A DNA stretch of 9,317 nt from Desulfocapsa sp. (GCA_029942265.1 JAOZTO010000067.1:1-9317), one strand, 5' to 3'; positions 1 through 7,512 are shown, counted from the first letter of the stretch. Made by a program: numbers and translations. Notes: generated from the letters alone by a model not told the origin.

Positions 1-190
1 AAAAAGGATCGAGATTAAAACAATTATTCCCTGCTGCAAGTTTCATCCATCCAGCATCTATATAATCCGGCCCCTTTTTAAAGGGAATTACCTGTTTACC
101 AAGTTGTGTAAGAGCTACAACTAACCCGACTGCAACCACACTTTTCCCAGATCCTCCTGACAGGCCAGCTACGATTATTCCTTTTGTCAT
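1..190 (-). CDS. cbiA: Cobyrinate a,c-diamide synthase, N-terminal part (runs off left edge)
   Basis: Only the first 63 codons are inside the window; the gene continues beyond base 1. The translation opens with an ATP-binding P-loop, GLSGGSGKS, at residues 9-17. The CbiA/CobB signature KKGPDYIDAGW follows at 38-48, then NLDPF at 59-63. Family knowledge: CbiA is an ATP-dependent, glutamine-fed amidotransferase that amidates the a and c side chains of cobyrinic acid in the cytoplasm during cobalamin synthesis; the glutaminase domain would be in the missing C-terminal part. The ATG at 190 is chosen because the P-loop strand starts directly after it; no strong ribosome binding site is seen. The gene starts 25 bp after the acyltransferase stop, so it is probably the last visible gene of the rnhA-uvrB-acyltransferase string. 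A relative acting on another sirohydrochlorin-derived tetrapyrrole cannot be excluded from the N-terminus alone. Confidence 0.85.
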   Translation of the reverse strand, partial: MTKGIIVAGLSGGSGKSVVAVGLVVALTQLGKQVIPFKKGPDYIDAGWMKLAAGNNCFNLDPF

Positions 191-215
191 ATTTTTCTAT
201 TTGTAGATAATGCTC

Positions 216-887
216 TTAATGTTCTATTTTACCGTGAATACTCCAAGCTTTTTTATATAAATCATTCAATCGTTCTTCAAGCACAATCCGATACTGTTCA
301 ATTTCTTCTGATTTTATTTTTGCAGGCACTGTCATTGGTTCGCCATAGAAAAAATCAATCTTTGAGAATGGCATTGGCAATGCCGTTCCATCCCAGGAGC
401 CAAACCGTTTATACTTGTTACACGACCAGAGCATGGGTAAAATTGGTACATCTGCACGAGATGCAAGCATTATGCTTCCCGCCTGAACAATACGGGCAGG
501 CCCCTGCGAGCCATCAGCAACAATGGCTGCATTTCGTCCTTCTTTCATATGTCGGATCAGGCTCTTAATGGCTTGAAGGCCGCCTTTTTTTCGTGATCCT
601 CTAACTGTTTCATATCCAAGATTATTGGCAATCCTACTGATATATTCTCCGTCTTTACTGGCACTAACCATGGCAACAGCAGAATCTTTGCGCATATTAT
701 AAAAAATAAAGAGAATAGTATAATGCCAAAAGCTTGCCACTGCTGGAGTGCCAAGAGCATCAATTTGATCCCGATATTTCTGTCCATGAGTTGTTACTCG
801 ACAAGTGAAAAACCAAATGCGAGTCAGCCAGACAAAAACAAAGGGTAACACCTGCAATGACATTCTATACAAAAATCCATCTTTCAT
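216..887 (-). CDS. Lysophospholipid acyltransferase-like protein (DUF374 family)
   Basis: A 223-residue protein of the DUF374 branch of the LPLAT superfamily, which transfers acyl groups to glycerolipid or lipid A-like acceptors at the inner membrane. The exact substrate of this branch is not established. A hydrophobic, aromatic-rich stretch at about residues 11-28 is probably a membrane anchor. Family-like blocks then follow in order: FWH at 53-55, SASKDG at 75-80, VRGS..KGG at 95-103 and DGSQGP at 125-130. The last block usually reads DGPRGP, so this copy has a modest variation. The ATG at 887 overlaps the uvrB stop as ATGA (884-887), which implies translational coupling and fixes the start. 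Length is normal for the family. The link with DNA repair genes looks like operon convenience rather than shared function. Confidence 0.8.
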   Translation of the reverse strand: MKDGFLYRMSLQVLPFVFVWLTRIWFFTCRVTTHGQKYRDQIDALGTPAVASFWHYTILFIFYNMRKDSAVAMVSASKDGEYISRIANNLGYETVRGSRKKGGLQAIKSLIRHMKEGRNAAIVADGSQGPARIVQAGSIMLASRADVPILPMLWSCNKYKRFGSWDGTALPMPFSKIDFFYGEPMTVPAKIKSEEIEQYRIVLEERLNDLYKKAWSIHGKIEH

Positions 888-2905
888 CCTATTTCAATCT
901 CCAATTTCCGCAGGGCTTTAATTCTATCACGTATGGCAGCAGCCTCTTCAAAAGCAAGCTCCTTAGCAGCATTCTGCATCTTTTTTTCCAGTTTCTTAAT
1001 ATCTTTTTCAAGATCTTTTATACTGTAATATACTGGAAGATCTTCTGCTGCTTCAAGTAGACCATATTCATTCGTTTCGTTAGCCTCATATCCACTTGCC
1101 TGAAGGTGCTTTCTGATAGAATCCTTCACCTTTGACTTGATGGTCTGTGGCACAATTCCATGTTCTTGATTATGTTTGTTTTGGATTTCCCGTCTACGTT
1201 CAGTCTCATAGATAGTGCGCTCCATTGAGCCTGTCATATCATCAGCATATAGAATGACCATTCCTTCAGCGTTTCGTGCCGCCCTGCCACAAGTCTGGAT
1301 TAATGAACGCTCGGATCGTAAAAAACCCTCTTTATCAGCATCAAGTATGGCAACCAATGAAACTTCTGGAATATCAAGTCCTTCACGCAACAGATTAATT
1401 CCTACCAGAACATTATAGTCGCCCTTTCTTAGATCCCGTATTAGTTCAATCCGTTCAAGTGTTTTTATATCTGAATGTAAGTATCGAACCTTCACATCCA
1501 GTTTTTCGTAATAATCGGTCAGATCTTCTGCCATTCGTTTGGTGAGTGTGGTGATCAAAACAGCCTCGTCACGTTCAGTACGAATTCGTATTTCTTCAAG
1601 TAGATCATCAACCTGATTAGTGGCTGGACGCACTTCAATCACCGGATCAAGAAGACCAGTAGGTCTAATTATCTGATCAACAAATCGCCCTTCTGATTGT
1701 TCAAGTTCAAAAGGTCCTGGAGTTGCAGAGACATACACAATCTGATTAATACGTTTTTGAAATTCTTCAAACCGTAACGGGCGATTATCGAGTGCAGAAG
1801 GCAAACGAAATCCATAATGTACAAGTGTTTTCTTTCGTGACCTATCACCATTATACATTCCGTTTAACTGAGGCACTCCGATATGAGACTCATCAATTAT
1901 TAGAAGGTAATCATCGTCAAAATAATCAAGCAGGTTTGGTGGAGCAATGCCAGGTTCTTTTCCTGTAAGATGTCGTGAATAATTTTCTATACCGTTGCAA
2001 TACCCAAGTTCCTGAATCATTTCCAGATCAAACATGGTTTTTTGTTCCAGCCGTTGTAGTTCAACCAGCCTGTTTTCGGTGTGGAAGTATTCGAGTCGTT
2101 CTTTAAGTTCTGTTTTGATAGTTTCCACGGCTATCTGTAGCCTGTCTTTAGACGTAACGAAATGGCTACCAGGAAAGACGGTATATTCCTGCAAGCGTTC
2201 AAGAACAACACCACGGAGGGGATCTATAATTGTAATGGAATCTATTGTATCACCAAAAAATTCTATTCGGATAGCTTTGTCTTCTTCGTGAACAGGAAAA
2301 ATATCAATAACATCTCCACGCACACGAAATGTCCCCCTATGAAATGACATATCATTTCTTTCATACAACATAAAGACCAATCGTCGCTGCACCTGTTCTG
2401 GTGCAAATTCTTCATCACATTGAAGAAAGAGGTGCATATTCTTGTATTCTTCTGGAGACCCAAGTCCATAAATACAGGAAACAGATGCAACAATTATAAC
2501 GTCCCTTCGAGTCAATAATGAACGGGTGGCTGAATGGCGCATTTTATCAATGGCATCATTAATGGCTGAATCTTTTTCTATATATGTATCAGATGATGGA
2601 ATATAGGCTTCGGGTTGATAATAATCGTAATAAGAGACAAAATATTCAACACCATTATTTGGAAACAATTCCTTAAATTCAGAAAATAGTTGTGCTGCAA
2701 GGGTTTTATTAGGTGCAATAATGAGCGTTGGCCGTTGTACCTTCTCTATAACAGATGCCATGGTAAAGGTTTTTCCAGAACCTGTTACACCAAGAAGAAC
2801 CTGGCTTTTTACTCCGGAATTTAGGCCACGGGTTAAAGCATCTATAGCAGCAGGCTGATCGCCTGACGGTTGAAAAGGTGCAATGAGTTTAAATTCATTA
2901 TTCAT
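884..2905 (-). CDS. uvrB: UvrABC system protein B (excinuclease subunit)
   Basis: Full-length UvrB of 673 residues, the same length as the E. coli protein. UvrB is loaded by UvrA at bulky DNA lesions, verifies damage with its beta-hairpin and recruits UvrC for dual incision. Visible landmarks: Walker A GVTGSGKT at 39-46; the tyrosine-rich beta-hairpin beginning [10 protein letters not shown] at 92-101; the DEAD/H box DESH at 338-341; helicase motif [11 protein letters not shown] at 537-545; and a C-terminal UVR coiled-coil of about residues 630-667, which contacts UvrC. All catalytic motifs are intact. It begins 34 bp after the rnhA stop and its last four bases overlap the acyltransferase start, so it sits mid-operon. 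The sequence before the ATG is A-rich (CAAGAAAA) with only a weak Shine-Dalgarno match. No LexA-type operator was recognised next to it. Confidence 0.98.
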   Translation of the reverse strand: MNNEFKLIAPFQPSGDQPAAIDALTRGLNSGVKSQVLLGVTGSGKTFTMASVIEKVQRPTLIIAPNKTLAAQLFSEFKELFPNNGVEYFVSYYDYYQPEAYIPSSDTYIEKDSAINDAIDKMRHSATRSLLTRRDVIIVASVSCIYGLGSPEEYKNMHLFLQCDEEFAPEQVQRRLVFMLYERNDMSFHRGTFRVRGDVIDIFPVHEEDKAIRIEFFGDTIDSITIIDPLRGVVLERLQEYTVFPGSHFVTSKDRLQIAVETIKTELKERLEYFHTENRLVELQRLEQKTMFDLEMIQELGYCNGIENYSRHLTGKEPGIAPPNLLDYFDDDYLLIIDESHIGVPQLNGMYNGDRSRKKTLVHYGFRLPSALDNRPLRFEEFQKRINQIVYVSATPGPFELEQSEGRFVDQIIRPTGLLDPVIEVRPATNQVDDLLEEIRIRTERDEAVLITTLTKRMAEDLTDYYEKLDVKVRYLHSDIKTLERIELIRDLRKGDYNVLVGINLLREGLDIPEVSLVAILDADKEGFLRSERSLIQTCGRAARNAEGMVILYADDMTGSMERTIYETERRREIQNKHNQEHGIVPQTIKSKVKDSIRKHLQASGYEANETNEYGLLEAAEDLPVYYSIKDLEKDIKKLEKKMQNAAKELAFEEAAAIRDRIKALRKLEIEIG

Positions 2906-2939
2906 TTTTCTTGTTTCACGTAACTGTTATTCACTATAT

Positions 2940-3851
2940 TTACGACTTGTTTTCTATTTGTGGCTCTGTTTTTTCTACCCATTCACTGGCAAGGATTTTA
3001 GCTTCCTGGCTGTGACAGGGTGGCATGTCTTTATTCACCACATGAAATGACACTGCAAATTTATCTAACATTCTGCTCAAAGCTTTCCATTCCTCAGTAT
3101 TGCTAACAATTTTTCCATCACGTGTATACCAACCGTTTTGTATCCATCCTTTAATCCACTGGGTTGCACCGTCTTTTAAGTACCCAGAGCTGGTATATAT
3201 ATGAACGGGTAACCGTCGTTTTAACATCGAAAGAGCGTCACAGGCCGACTGAATGTGAATGCGATTAGCGGAAGAATTTTCTACACTCCCACCTATCACT
3301 TTATAATTATTTTGATATCTGAACATTGCAGCCCAGGAGCCTTTTTTAATTTTTTGCTTCCATGTGATACCTAAAAAAATATGTACTGCTGTTTCTTCAT
3401 TCAACGGAAGTGATTCTCGGCCACGGGCGGTCACTGCAAGTTTATCAGCACGCTCATTATTCGTATCATTTGCGTGCCCTCTCACCCACAACCATTGAAC
3501 TGTGTGGCGTTGTATCTCGGCATCAAGTGCTTCCCACAAGTCCTGATTTTTAACAGCCTGTTTATCGACAGTAAGCCAGTTATTTTTTCGCCAGTTTGGC
3601 ATCCATTTGCTAATACCATTTTGCACATATTTAGAATCTGTGTACAATTGAACTTTACTTGGTTGTGCCAAAGCTCGTAACGCCTCTATCGTCGCCTGAA
3701 GTTCCATTCGGTTATTAGTAGTTTGGGGAACTTTTCCAGACAGTTCCCTCTTTTTGCCTTTTTCTGGTAGAATAACAGCTCCCCAACCTCCAGGACCTGG
3801 ATTGGGGCTACAAGAGCCATCAGTATAAATTGTAACTACTTTTTGAGGCAT
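2940..3851 (-). CDS. rnhA: Ribonuclease HI with an added degenerate C-terminal RNase H-like domain
   Basis: A 303-residue protein, about twice the usual RNase HI length of roughly 150. Residues 1-145 form a complete RNase HI that cleaves RNA in RNA:DNA hybrids. It has catalytic D11 (YTDGSC), E50 (NNRMEL) and D72 (YTDSKY), plus H126 (RGHAN) and D136, matching E. coli D10/E48/D70/H124/D134. Residues 156-292 repeat the same fold pattern: [15 protein letters not shown] mirrors [27 protein letters not shown] mirrors [12 protein letters not shown], and [20 protein letters not shown] mirrors [20 protein letters not shown]. In this copy the five active positions read G161, H199, S221, D275 and K285, so it should not cleave. 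A nucleic-acid-binding or partner-binding role for the second half is an inference. It is the first gene of the minus-strand string. No clear Shine-Dalgarno precedes the ATG, which was chosen because the first beta strand begins directly after it. Confidence 0.93.
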   Translation of the reverse strand: MPQKVVTIYTDGSCSPNPGPGGWGAVILPEKGKKRELSGKVPQTTNNRMELQATIEALRALAQPSKVQLYTDSKYVQNGISKWMPNWRKNNWLTVDKQAVKNQDLWEALDAEIQRHTVQWLWVRGHANDTNNERADKLAVTARGRESLPLNEETAVHIFLGITWKQKIKKGSWAAMFRYQNNYKVIGGSVENSSANRIHIQSACDALSMLKRRLPVHIYTSSGYLKDGATQWIKGWIQNGWYTRDGKIVSNTEEWKALSRMLDKFAVSFHVVNKDMPPCHSQEAKILASEWVEKTEPQIENKS

Positions 3852-3942
3852 AATGGCGCCATAAAAAATGAAAGGGTTAAAGGGACAAAAACAGCAAACT
3901 TTTTCCTATTGTACAAAATCCTGAGAGAATAAACAGCCAATA
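3852..3942. promoter_or_regulatory. Divergent spacer between rnhA and the methyltransferase
   Basis: A 91-bp AT-rich spacer from which both flanking genes point away, so it must hold promoters in both directions unless the genes are silent. On the minus strand, TACAAT (3913 to 3908) is a good -10 candidate for rnhA, but no convincing -35 lies at the right distance. No credible plus-strand pair was found. Neither start codon has a good Shine-Dalgarno; the nearest purine run on the plus strand (GAGAG) is too far from the ATG at 3943. The six-base palindrome GGCGCC lies just before the rnhA start. Confidence 0.35.
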
Positions 3943-4743
3943 ATGAACACCTCTTTTACAAATCACAAAGAACCGGAAACGAAATTTGTTCCTCTGACTG
4001 CAAAACGTTATGCAGAACTATATTCTATTGAAATGGATACCTTCAATGACGACATCAATTTCTATCGAAAACACTGTAAAAAGAAATCAACAATTCTTGA
4101 ACTCGGATGCGGCACTGGAAGAATAATGAAAAGCAATGTCTTTTCTGACTGTCATATCATCGGTTTAGACATCTCACTTGCAATGTTGCAGTGCGCAGTC
4201 CAAAATAGTATTAAATCATTGTCATGTGTTTGCATGGATATGACAGTCATGGCCTTTACTACGCAATTCGATCATATTATTATCCCCTACAATACTATAA
4301 ACCTTCTTCGAGATAAACAGATTATCACAAGCTGTCTACGACTTGCAAAAAGATATTTGGACTCAAAAGGTTCGCTTCTCTTGCAATTGTATATTCCAGA
4401 CAATGAGCTTATGTTGAATTCAGGAAAAAATCGATTCCAGTTCCAAATATTTAACCAAAGAGACAAAAATGGGAAAATTATAAAAGAAACCTTTTACAGT
4501 TACGACAATCTTCATCAGGAAATCCGCTTAGAAGAACGTTATAGGATCAGGCCAAACAATCAAGGGGAAGCAAAAGAAGATCTTTCTCACATTCACCACC
4601 TTGCTGGGTTCCCAGTTGAATCATGGCTTGAAATTTTGCAAGCATGTGGCTTTTCCTCAATTTCACTTTATGGGGGGGATGGGTCCCGCCTCTTTAATGA
4701 TGGTTCTGACTCCACGCTGTTACTTAAGGCTTCTGTTCTATAG
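3943..4743 (+). CDS. Class I SAM-dependent methyltransferase, substrate unknown
   Basis: A 266-residue Rossmann-fold methyltransferase. Motif I, ILELGCGTGR, is at residues 51-60. The acidic residue that binds the SAM ribose follows in GLDIS (74-78, D76). The motif II/III region reads FDHIIIPYNTINLL, typical of small-molecule or ubiquinone/glycine-type methyltransferases in which PYNT takes the place of the NPPY/DPPY of base-modifying enzymes. The C-terminal half carries the usual beta-strand finish of the fold (LQACGF, then LLLKA at the end). A run of seven G at 4672-4678 is read through without a break, and the frame continues to a normal family-like C-terminus, so no frameshift is inferred. 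It stands alone: rnhA diverges upstream and hcp has its own promoter 250 bp downstream. Substrate cannot be told from sequence. Confidence 0.8.
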   Translation: MNTSFTNHKEPETKFVPLTAKRYAELYSIEMDTFNDDINFYRKHCKKKSTILELGCGTGRIMKSNVFSDCHIIGLDISLAMLQCAVQNSIKSLSCVCMDMTVMAFTTQFDHIIIPYNTINLLRDKQIITSCLRLAKRYLDSKGSLLLQLYIPDNELMLNSGKNRFQFQIFNQRDKNGKIIKETFYSYDNLHQEIRLEERYRIRPNNQGEAKEDLSHIHHLAGFPVESWLEILQACGFSSISLYGGDGSRLFNDGSDSTLLLKASVL

Positions 4744-4847
4744 AAATTGTATTGGCGGATAATAGTCCTCTTTTTCAAATTCTCAATGCACCCTCAAGCA
4801 AATAAAAACAGAATAGTTGACAAAAAAGATAAAAAATGTCTTATTTA

Positions 4848-4861
4848 TTGATTTATGTCAA
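4848..4861 (+). promoter_or_regulatory. FNR/HcpR-like binding site upstream of hcp
   Basis: TTGATTTATGTCAA is a 14-bp imperfect palindrome, one base from both the FNR form (TTGAT-N4-ATCAA) and the TTGAC-N4-GTCAA form associated with HcpR-type CRP/FNR regulators of hcp in anaerobes. Its centre (4854.5) lies 29.5 bp before the first base of the TATACT -10 box. This places it at -41.5, the classical position for a class II activator. Which regulator binds is an inference; no regulator gene is in the window. Confidence 0.65.
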
Positions 4862-4883
4862 AGCTGAAGCTCATACAGCAGTG

Positions 4884-4896
4884 TATACTCAAAACA
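4884..4896 (+). promoter_or_regulatory. hcp promoter -10 box and predicted start
   Basis: TATACT at 4884-4889 is a five-of-six match to the sigma-70 -10 box. A start near A4896 would follow. No -35 hexamer of quality lies at the standard spacing, which is expected where a CRP/FNR-type activator at -41.5 replaces it. The leader would be about 100 nt. A separate TTGACA at 4817-4822 with TCTTAT at 4839-4844 could be a weaker upstream promoter, with the FNR-like site just downstream of it. Confidence 0.6.
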
Positions 4897-4995
4897 TACA
4901 ATCAGAAATCGACAAAGTTAATTTGACTTTTAAATATTTCTGCACATAGTTTCAAAAGGTTTTTTAATTAATTAAAACATATTGGAGGTTTTACC
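4897..4995 (+). promoter_or_regulatory. hcp mRNA leader with palindrome and strong ribosome binding site
   Basis: About 100 nt of very AT-rich leader. GGAGG at 4984-4988, seven bases before the ATG, is the best ribosome binding site in the window and fixes the hcp start. A perfect 16-bp palindrome, TTTTAATTAATTAAAA (4962-4977), sits immediately before it. It could be a weak hairpin or a protein site, or simply low-complexity AT sequence. TTGACT (4923-4928) with CATAGT (4945-4950) is a possible second, weaker promoter. Confidence 0.5.
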
Positions 4996-6633
4996 ATGTA
5001 TTGTAATCAATGCGAACAAACCGCAAAAGGCGTTGCCTGCACCACTGTTGGTGTCTGCGGAAAAAATGAATCAGTTGCCGGTCTTGAAGATCTTCTCACC
5101 CATGCAGTACAAGGACTTTGTATTGTTGCGGAAGCTGGTCGAAAAGTTAATGTAATTGATAATGCAATTGATATCTTTGTCTGTGAATCAATTTTTGCAT
5201 GTCTTACCAATGTTGATTTTGATCCAAAACGTTTTGAAGATCTCATCTACAAAGCGGTTCAGCTTCGTGAAGAACTGAAAACAAAAGTTGAAGCGGCTGG
5301 TGGTAGTATCGATTCTTCTGCTGCTGCGCTCACTTTTACCCCAGCTGATACACTTGCTGGCCTTGAAGAACAGGGTGCCGCTCTGAACTTTATCACTACG
5401 CTTGATGCAAATGAAGATCTGCAATCACTGAAACAGGTTACAATGTATGGTATGCGTGGACTTGCTGCTTATGCAGAACATGCTGCTATCCTTGGACATG
5501 AAGATGACGAGGTTTATGCATTTGTTCATCACGCAATGGCTGCCCTTACCACAGAAATGGAACTTGGTGATCTGGTCGCACTTGCCCTGAAAACAGGTGA
5601 AGTGAACATTAAAGCCATGGAGCTTCTTGACGCTGGAAATACCGGCACTTATGGCCATCCTGTGCCAACTGAGGTACCACTTGGACATAGGCCAAACAAG
5701 TGCATCCTCGTTACCGGACATGATTTGAAAGATATGGCCATGCTCCTTGAACAAACCCAAGGCAAGGGAATCGACATTTACACTCACGGTGAAATGCTTC
5801 CATGCCACGGATACCCCGAGCTGAATAAATATGACCATTTCTACGGACATTTTGGTACTGCATGGCAAAACCAACAGAAAGAAATGCCTGAATTTCCAGG
5901 TGCCATTCTTTTCACCACGAACTGTATTCAGAAACCAAGAGATTCTTATAAAGACAATGTCTTTACCACCGGTCTTGTTGGATGGCCTGATGTGAAACAC
6001 GTTGAAGGTAGCGGAGAAAAAGATTTCAGTGCTGTAATTGAAAAAGCTTTAGCACTTCCTGGATTCACCGACAATGTTGATAATGATACAGTGATGGTTG
6101 GATTTGCAAGAAACACTGTTCTCGGTGTTGCTGATAAAATAATTGAAGGCGTTAAATCTAAAGCGATACGTCACTTCTTTCTTGTTGGTGGATGTGATGG
6201 TGCTAAACCTGGTCGTAATTACTTCACAGAAATGGCAGAAGAAATTCCTCAGGATTGTTTGATTCTGACACTTGCTTGTGGAAAATTTCGTTTCTTTGAT
6301 AAAAAACTTGGCGATATTGGTGGAATCCCACGTCTCCTCGATGTTGGACAGTGTAATGACGCTTACTCTGCTATTCAGATTGCAGTTGCTCTTGCCGGTG
6401 CATTCGAATGTGGTGTAAATGATCTTCCACTCTCTTTTATTCTTTCCTGGTATGAACAGAAAGCAGTAGTCATTCTTCTGTCTCTGTTTAGTCTTGGAAT
6501 TAAAGATATCCGTCTTGGACCCTCCCTTCCAGCGTTTATTACACCAAATGTATTAAATGTACTGGTCGAGAATTTCAACGTCATGCCAGTCGGTGAAACT
6601 GCTGCTGACGACCTGAAAACAATCCTCGGATAG
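4996..6633 (+). CDS. hcp: Hybrid cluster protein (hydroxylamine/NO reductase), class I
   Basis: A 545-residue hybrid cluster (prismane) protein, cytoplasmic, reported to reduce NO to N2O and hydroxylamine to ammonia; it protects anaerobes from nitrosative stress. The N-terminal cysteines C3, C6, C15 and C21 follow C-X2-C-X8-C-X5-C, the class I spacing that binds a [4Fe-4S] cubane and is typical of strict anaerobes. All hybrid-cluster ligands of the Desulfovibrio vulgaris protein have counterparts: H242, E266, C310, C400 (the persulfide position, in GGCDG), C428, C453, E487 and K489 (in WYEQK). The protein should therefore be active. The start is fixed by GGAGG seven bases upstream. An FNR/HcpR-like site at -41.5 suggests induction under anaerobic or NO stress. 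A sirohaem reductase gene follows in the same direction beyond a strong terminator hairpin. Electrons would come from a ferredoxin-like donor that is not encoded here. Confidence 0.97.
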   Translation: MYCNQCEQTAKGVACTTVGVCGKNESVAGLEDLLTHAVQGLCIVAEAGRKVNVIDNAIDIFVCESIFACLTNVDFDPKRFEDLIYKAVQLREELKTKVEAAGGSIDSSAAALTFTPADTLAGLEEQGAALNFITTLDANEDLQSLKQVTMYGMRGLAAYAEHAAILGHEDDEVYAFVHHAMAALTTEMELGDLVALALKTGEVNIKAMELLDAGNTGTYGHPVPTEVPLGHRPNKCILVTGHDLKDMAMLLEQTQGKGIDIYTHGEMLPCHGYPELNKYDHFYGHFGTAWQNQQKEMPEFPGAILFTTNCIQKPRDSYKDNVFTTGLVGWPDVKHVEGSGEKDFSAVIEKALALPGFTDNVDNDTVMVGFARNTVLGVADKIIEGVKSKAIRHFFLVGGCDGAKPGRNYFTEMAEEIPQDCLILTLACGKFRFFDKKLGDIGGIPRLLDVGQCNDAYSAIQIAVALAGAFECGVNDLPLSFILSWYEQKAVVILLSLFSLGIKDIRLGPSLPAFITPNVLNVLVENFNVMPVGETAADDLKTILG

Positions 6634-6648
6634 TTATAAAGGTATTAC

Positions 6649-6682
6649 CTCTTCGGAAATCCCTTCCAAAACTTTCGAAGAG
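6649..6682 (+). other. Hairpin in hcp 3' region
   Basis: CTCTTCGGAA (6649-6658) pairs with TTTCGAAGAG (6673-6682), nine Watson-Crick pairs and one G-T, around a 14-nt loop. No U-run follows, so it is not itself an intrinsic terminator. It starts 16 nt after the hcp stop. Its 3' arm CGAAGAG (6676-6682) could instead pair with TTCTTCG at 6723-6729, inside the loop and stem of the next hairpin. The two structures may therefore interact. Confidence 0.55.
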
Positions 6683-6705
6683 TCGCTGTATGTTTTCCCC
6701 TCCTT

Positions 6706-6746
6706 GCAGAGTACGTTGAGAGTTCTTCGTACTCTGCATTCTTTTT
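6706..6746 (+). terminator. Strong rho-independent terminator between hcp and the sirohaem protein gene
   Basis: GCAGAGTACG (6706-6715) and CGTACTCTGC (6728-6737) form a perfect 10-bp stem with a 12-nt loop. It is followed by ATTCTTTTT, a U-rich tail ending at 6746. This is a classical intrinsic terminator for hcp. It ends only 14 nt before the ATG of the next gene, so it must be passed, or a promoter must lie inside it, for that gene to be expressed. An attenuator role is possible. Confidence 0.82.
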
Positions 6747-6760
6747 ATCTTCTATTATTT

Positions 6761-7393
6761 ATGTATCCCACAAACAGAAAAAAAACATTCAGTGTCGTCC
6801 CCGGTTTAAATATGGGACTTTTTGCTCCTGATGATCTTGAAAAATTACTACAAATTATCAATAAATACGAAGTCCCTGCCACGAAAATCACTTCCGCCCA
6901 ACGTCTTGCACTCCTTGGTATGGAACCGGAAGAGATGGCAAACCTCCAATTAGAGCTCAAACAGCATATCAGAGACATACCAGTAAACGGGGTCACCTAT
7001 GTGCAATCATGCCCAGGACCTGAATGGTGTAAATTTGGTATTCGTGATTCACTATCTCTAGGAGAAAAACTTGAACAAATTTCAATGGACACCCCCTTCA
7101 AAGCAAAAGTGAAGGTAGGAGTTGCAGGGTGTAGAATGTGTTGCACGGAACCCTATGTCCGCGATTTGGGAGTTTTTGCTTCAAAAAAAGGATGGACACT
7201 CATTTTTGGTGGTAATGGTGGAAATAATGCACGTATTGGTGATGTGGTTGCTGAAGGATTAAATGACGATGAAGTGCTCGTCCTTGCAAAGAGATGTCTT
7301 ACTGTTTATCAGGAAGAAGCCAACCCACATTCACGCAGTGCTCGTTTTATGGAACGGTTTGGTATTGATGCATTTAAGGAAAAAGTCCTGTAA
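6761..7393 (+). CDS. Small sirohaem/4Fe-4S nitrite or sulfite reductase-like protein
   Basis: A 210-residue stand-alone nitrite/sulfite reductase domain. The ferredoxin-like half (about 10-75) carries the family TSAQR motif at 44-48, whose arginine contacts sirohaem in relatives. The sirohaem-[4Fe-4S] half has C84 and C90 (SCPGPEWC, C-X5-C) and C124 and C128 (GCRMCC, C-X3-C), with an extra C127. Then come GGNGGNNARIGDVVAEGL, typical of the family. Size and layout resemble the small low-spin assimilatory-type sulfite reductase of Desulfovibrio. Substrate (nitrite, sulfite or none) is not certain; following hcp, nitrosative stress is plausible. The ATG at 6761 is preferred: an in-frame TTG at 6704 would translate the terminator hairpin, and ATG 6812 would cut the first conserved strand (SVVPGL). 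No Shine-Dalgarno is visible; the leader is pyrimidine-rich. The final Leu codon and stop lie at a mobile-element junction, and three C-terminal codons seem to have been lost. Confidence 0.88.
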   Translation: MYPTNRKKTFSVVPGLNMGLFAPDDLEKLLQIINKYEVPATKITSAQRLALLGMEPEEMANLQLELKQHIRDIPVNGVTYVQSCPGPEWCKFGIRDSLSLGEKLEQISMDTPFKAKVKVGVAGCRMCCTEPYVRDLGVFASKKGWTLIFGGNGGNNARIGDVVAEGLNDDEVLVLAKRCLTVYQEEANPHSRSARFMERFGIDAFKEKVL

Positions 7394-7512
7394 ATATTCG
7401 GCTAGCACCCCATCTTCGTTCGATCCGGCTTGTTCACATATGAACAAACAAACATTTGCAATTCAGTGGTTTAGCCTGTTTTGAACCCAACCCGAATATT
7501 TGATAAAGTCCT
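7382..7512. mobile_element. 115-bp miniature element (7390-7504), IS66-like end, with 8-bp target duplication
   Basis: AAAGTCCT occurs at 7382-7389 and again at 7505-7512, bracketing 115 bp. The left end begins GTAAATATTCGG and the right end, read inward on the other strand, is ATCAAATATTCGG; AAATATTCGG (7392-7401 and 7492-7501) is thus a 10-bp inverted repeat. Inside lies a 7-bp hairpin, TTGTTCA-CATA-TGAACAA (7430-7447). No ORF is present. Family knowledge: IS66 elements start with GTAA and make 8-bp duplications, which the left end and duplication fit. The right end deviates from GTAA, so it is either decayed or of another family. The insertion sits in the last codons of the sirohaem gene. 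Non-autonomous; a transposase elsewhere would be needed. It fills most of the convergent spacer; 7513-7554 holds nothing else recognised. Confidence 0.68.

Noticed and set aside
4672..4678. Run of seven G in the methyltransferase as a possible frameshift
   Set aside because: The reading frame passes through and ends in a C-terminus typical of the family, so the run is read as normal.
4817..4845. TTGACA plus TCTTAT as the main hcp promoter
   Set aside because: The -10 is poor (four of six), and the downstream TATACT with an activator site at -41.5 is a better explanation. Kept only as a possible secondary promoter.
4836..4949. A 37-codon ATG-to-TAG frame inside the hcp upstream region
   Set aside because: It has no ribosome binding site, overlaps the FNR-like site and the -10 box, and would begin upstream of the predicted transcription start. 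Most likely chance.
5425..6000. 191-codon open frame on the strand opposite hcp
   Set aside because: It lies wholly within hcp, which has every catalytic ligand, and its translation looks like no known family. It is a shadow of hcp codon usage.
6704..6760. TTG start at 6704 extending the sirohaem protein by 19 residues
   Set aside because: Those codons are the terminator hairpin and its U-run, the encoded residues have no family similarity, and there is no ribosome binding site.
7430..7447. TTGTTCA-CATA-TGAACAA as an SOS or other operator
   Set aside because: It lies inside the miniature element between convergent gene ends, so it is more simply part of the element's structure.
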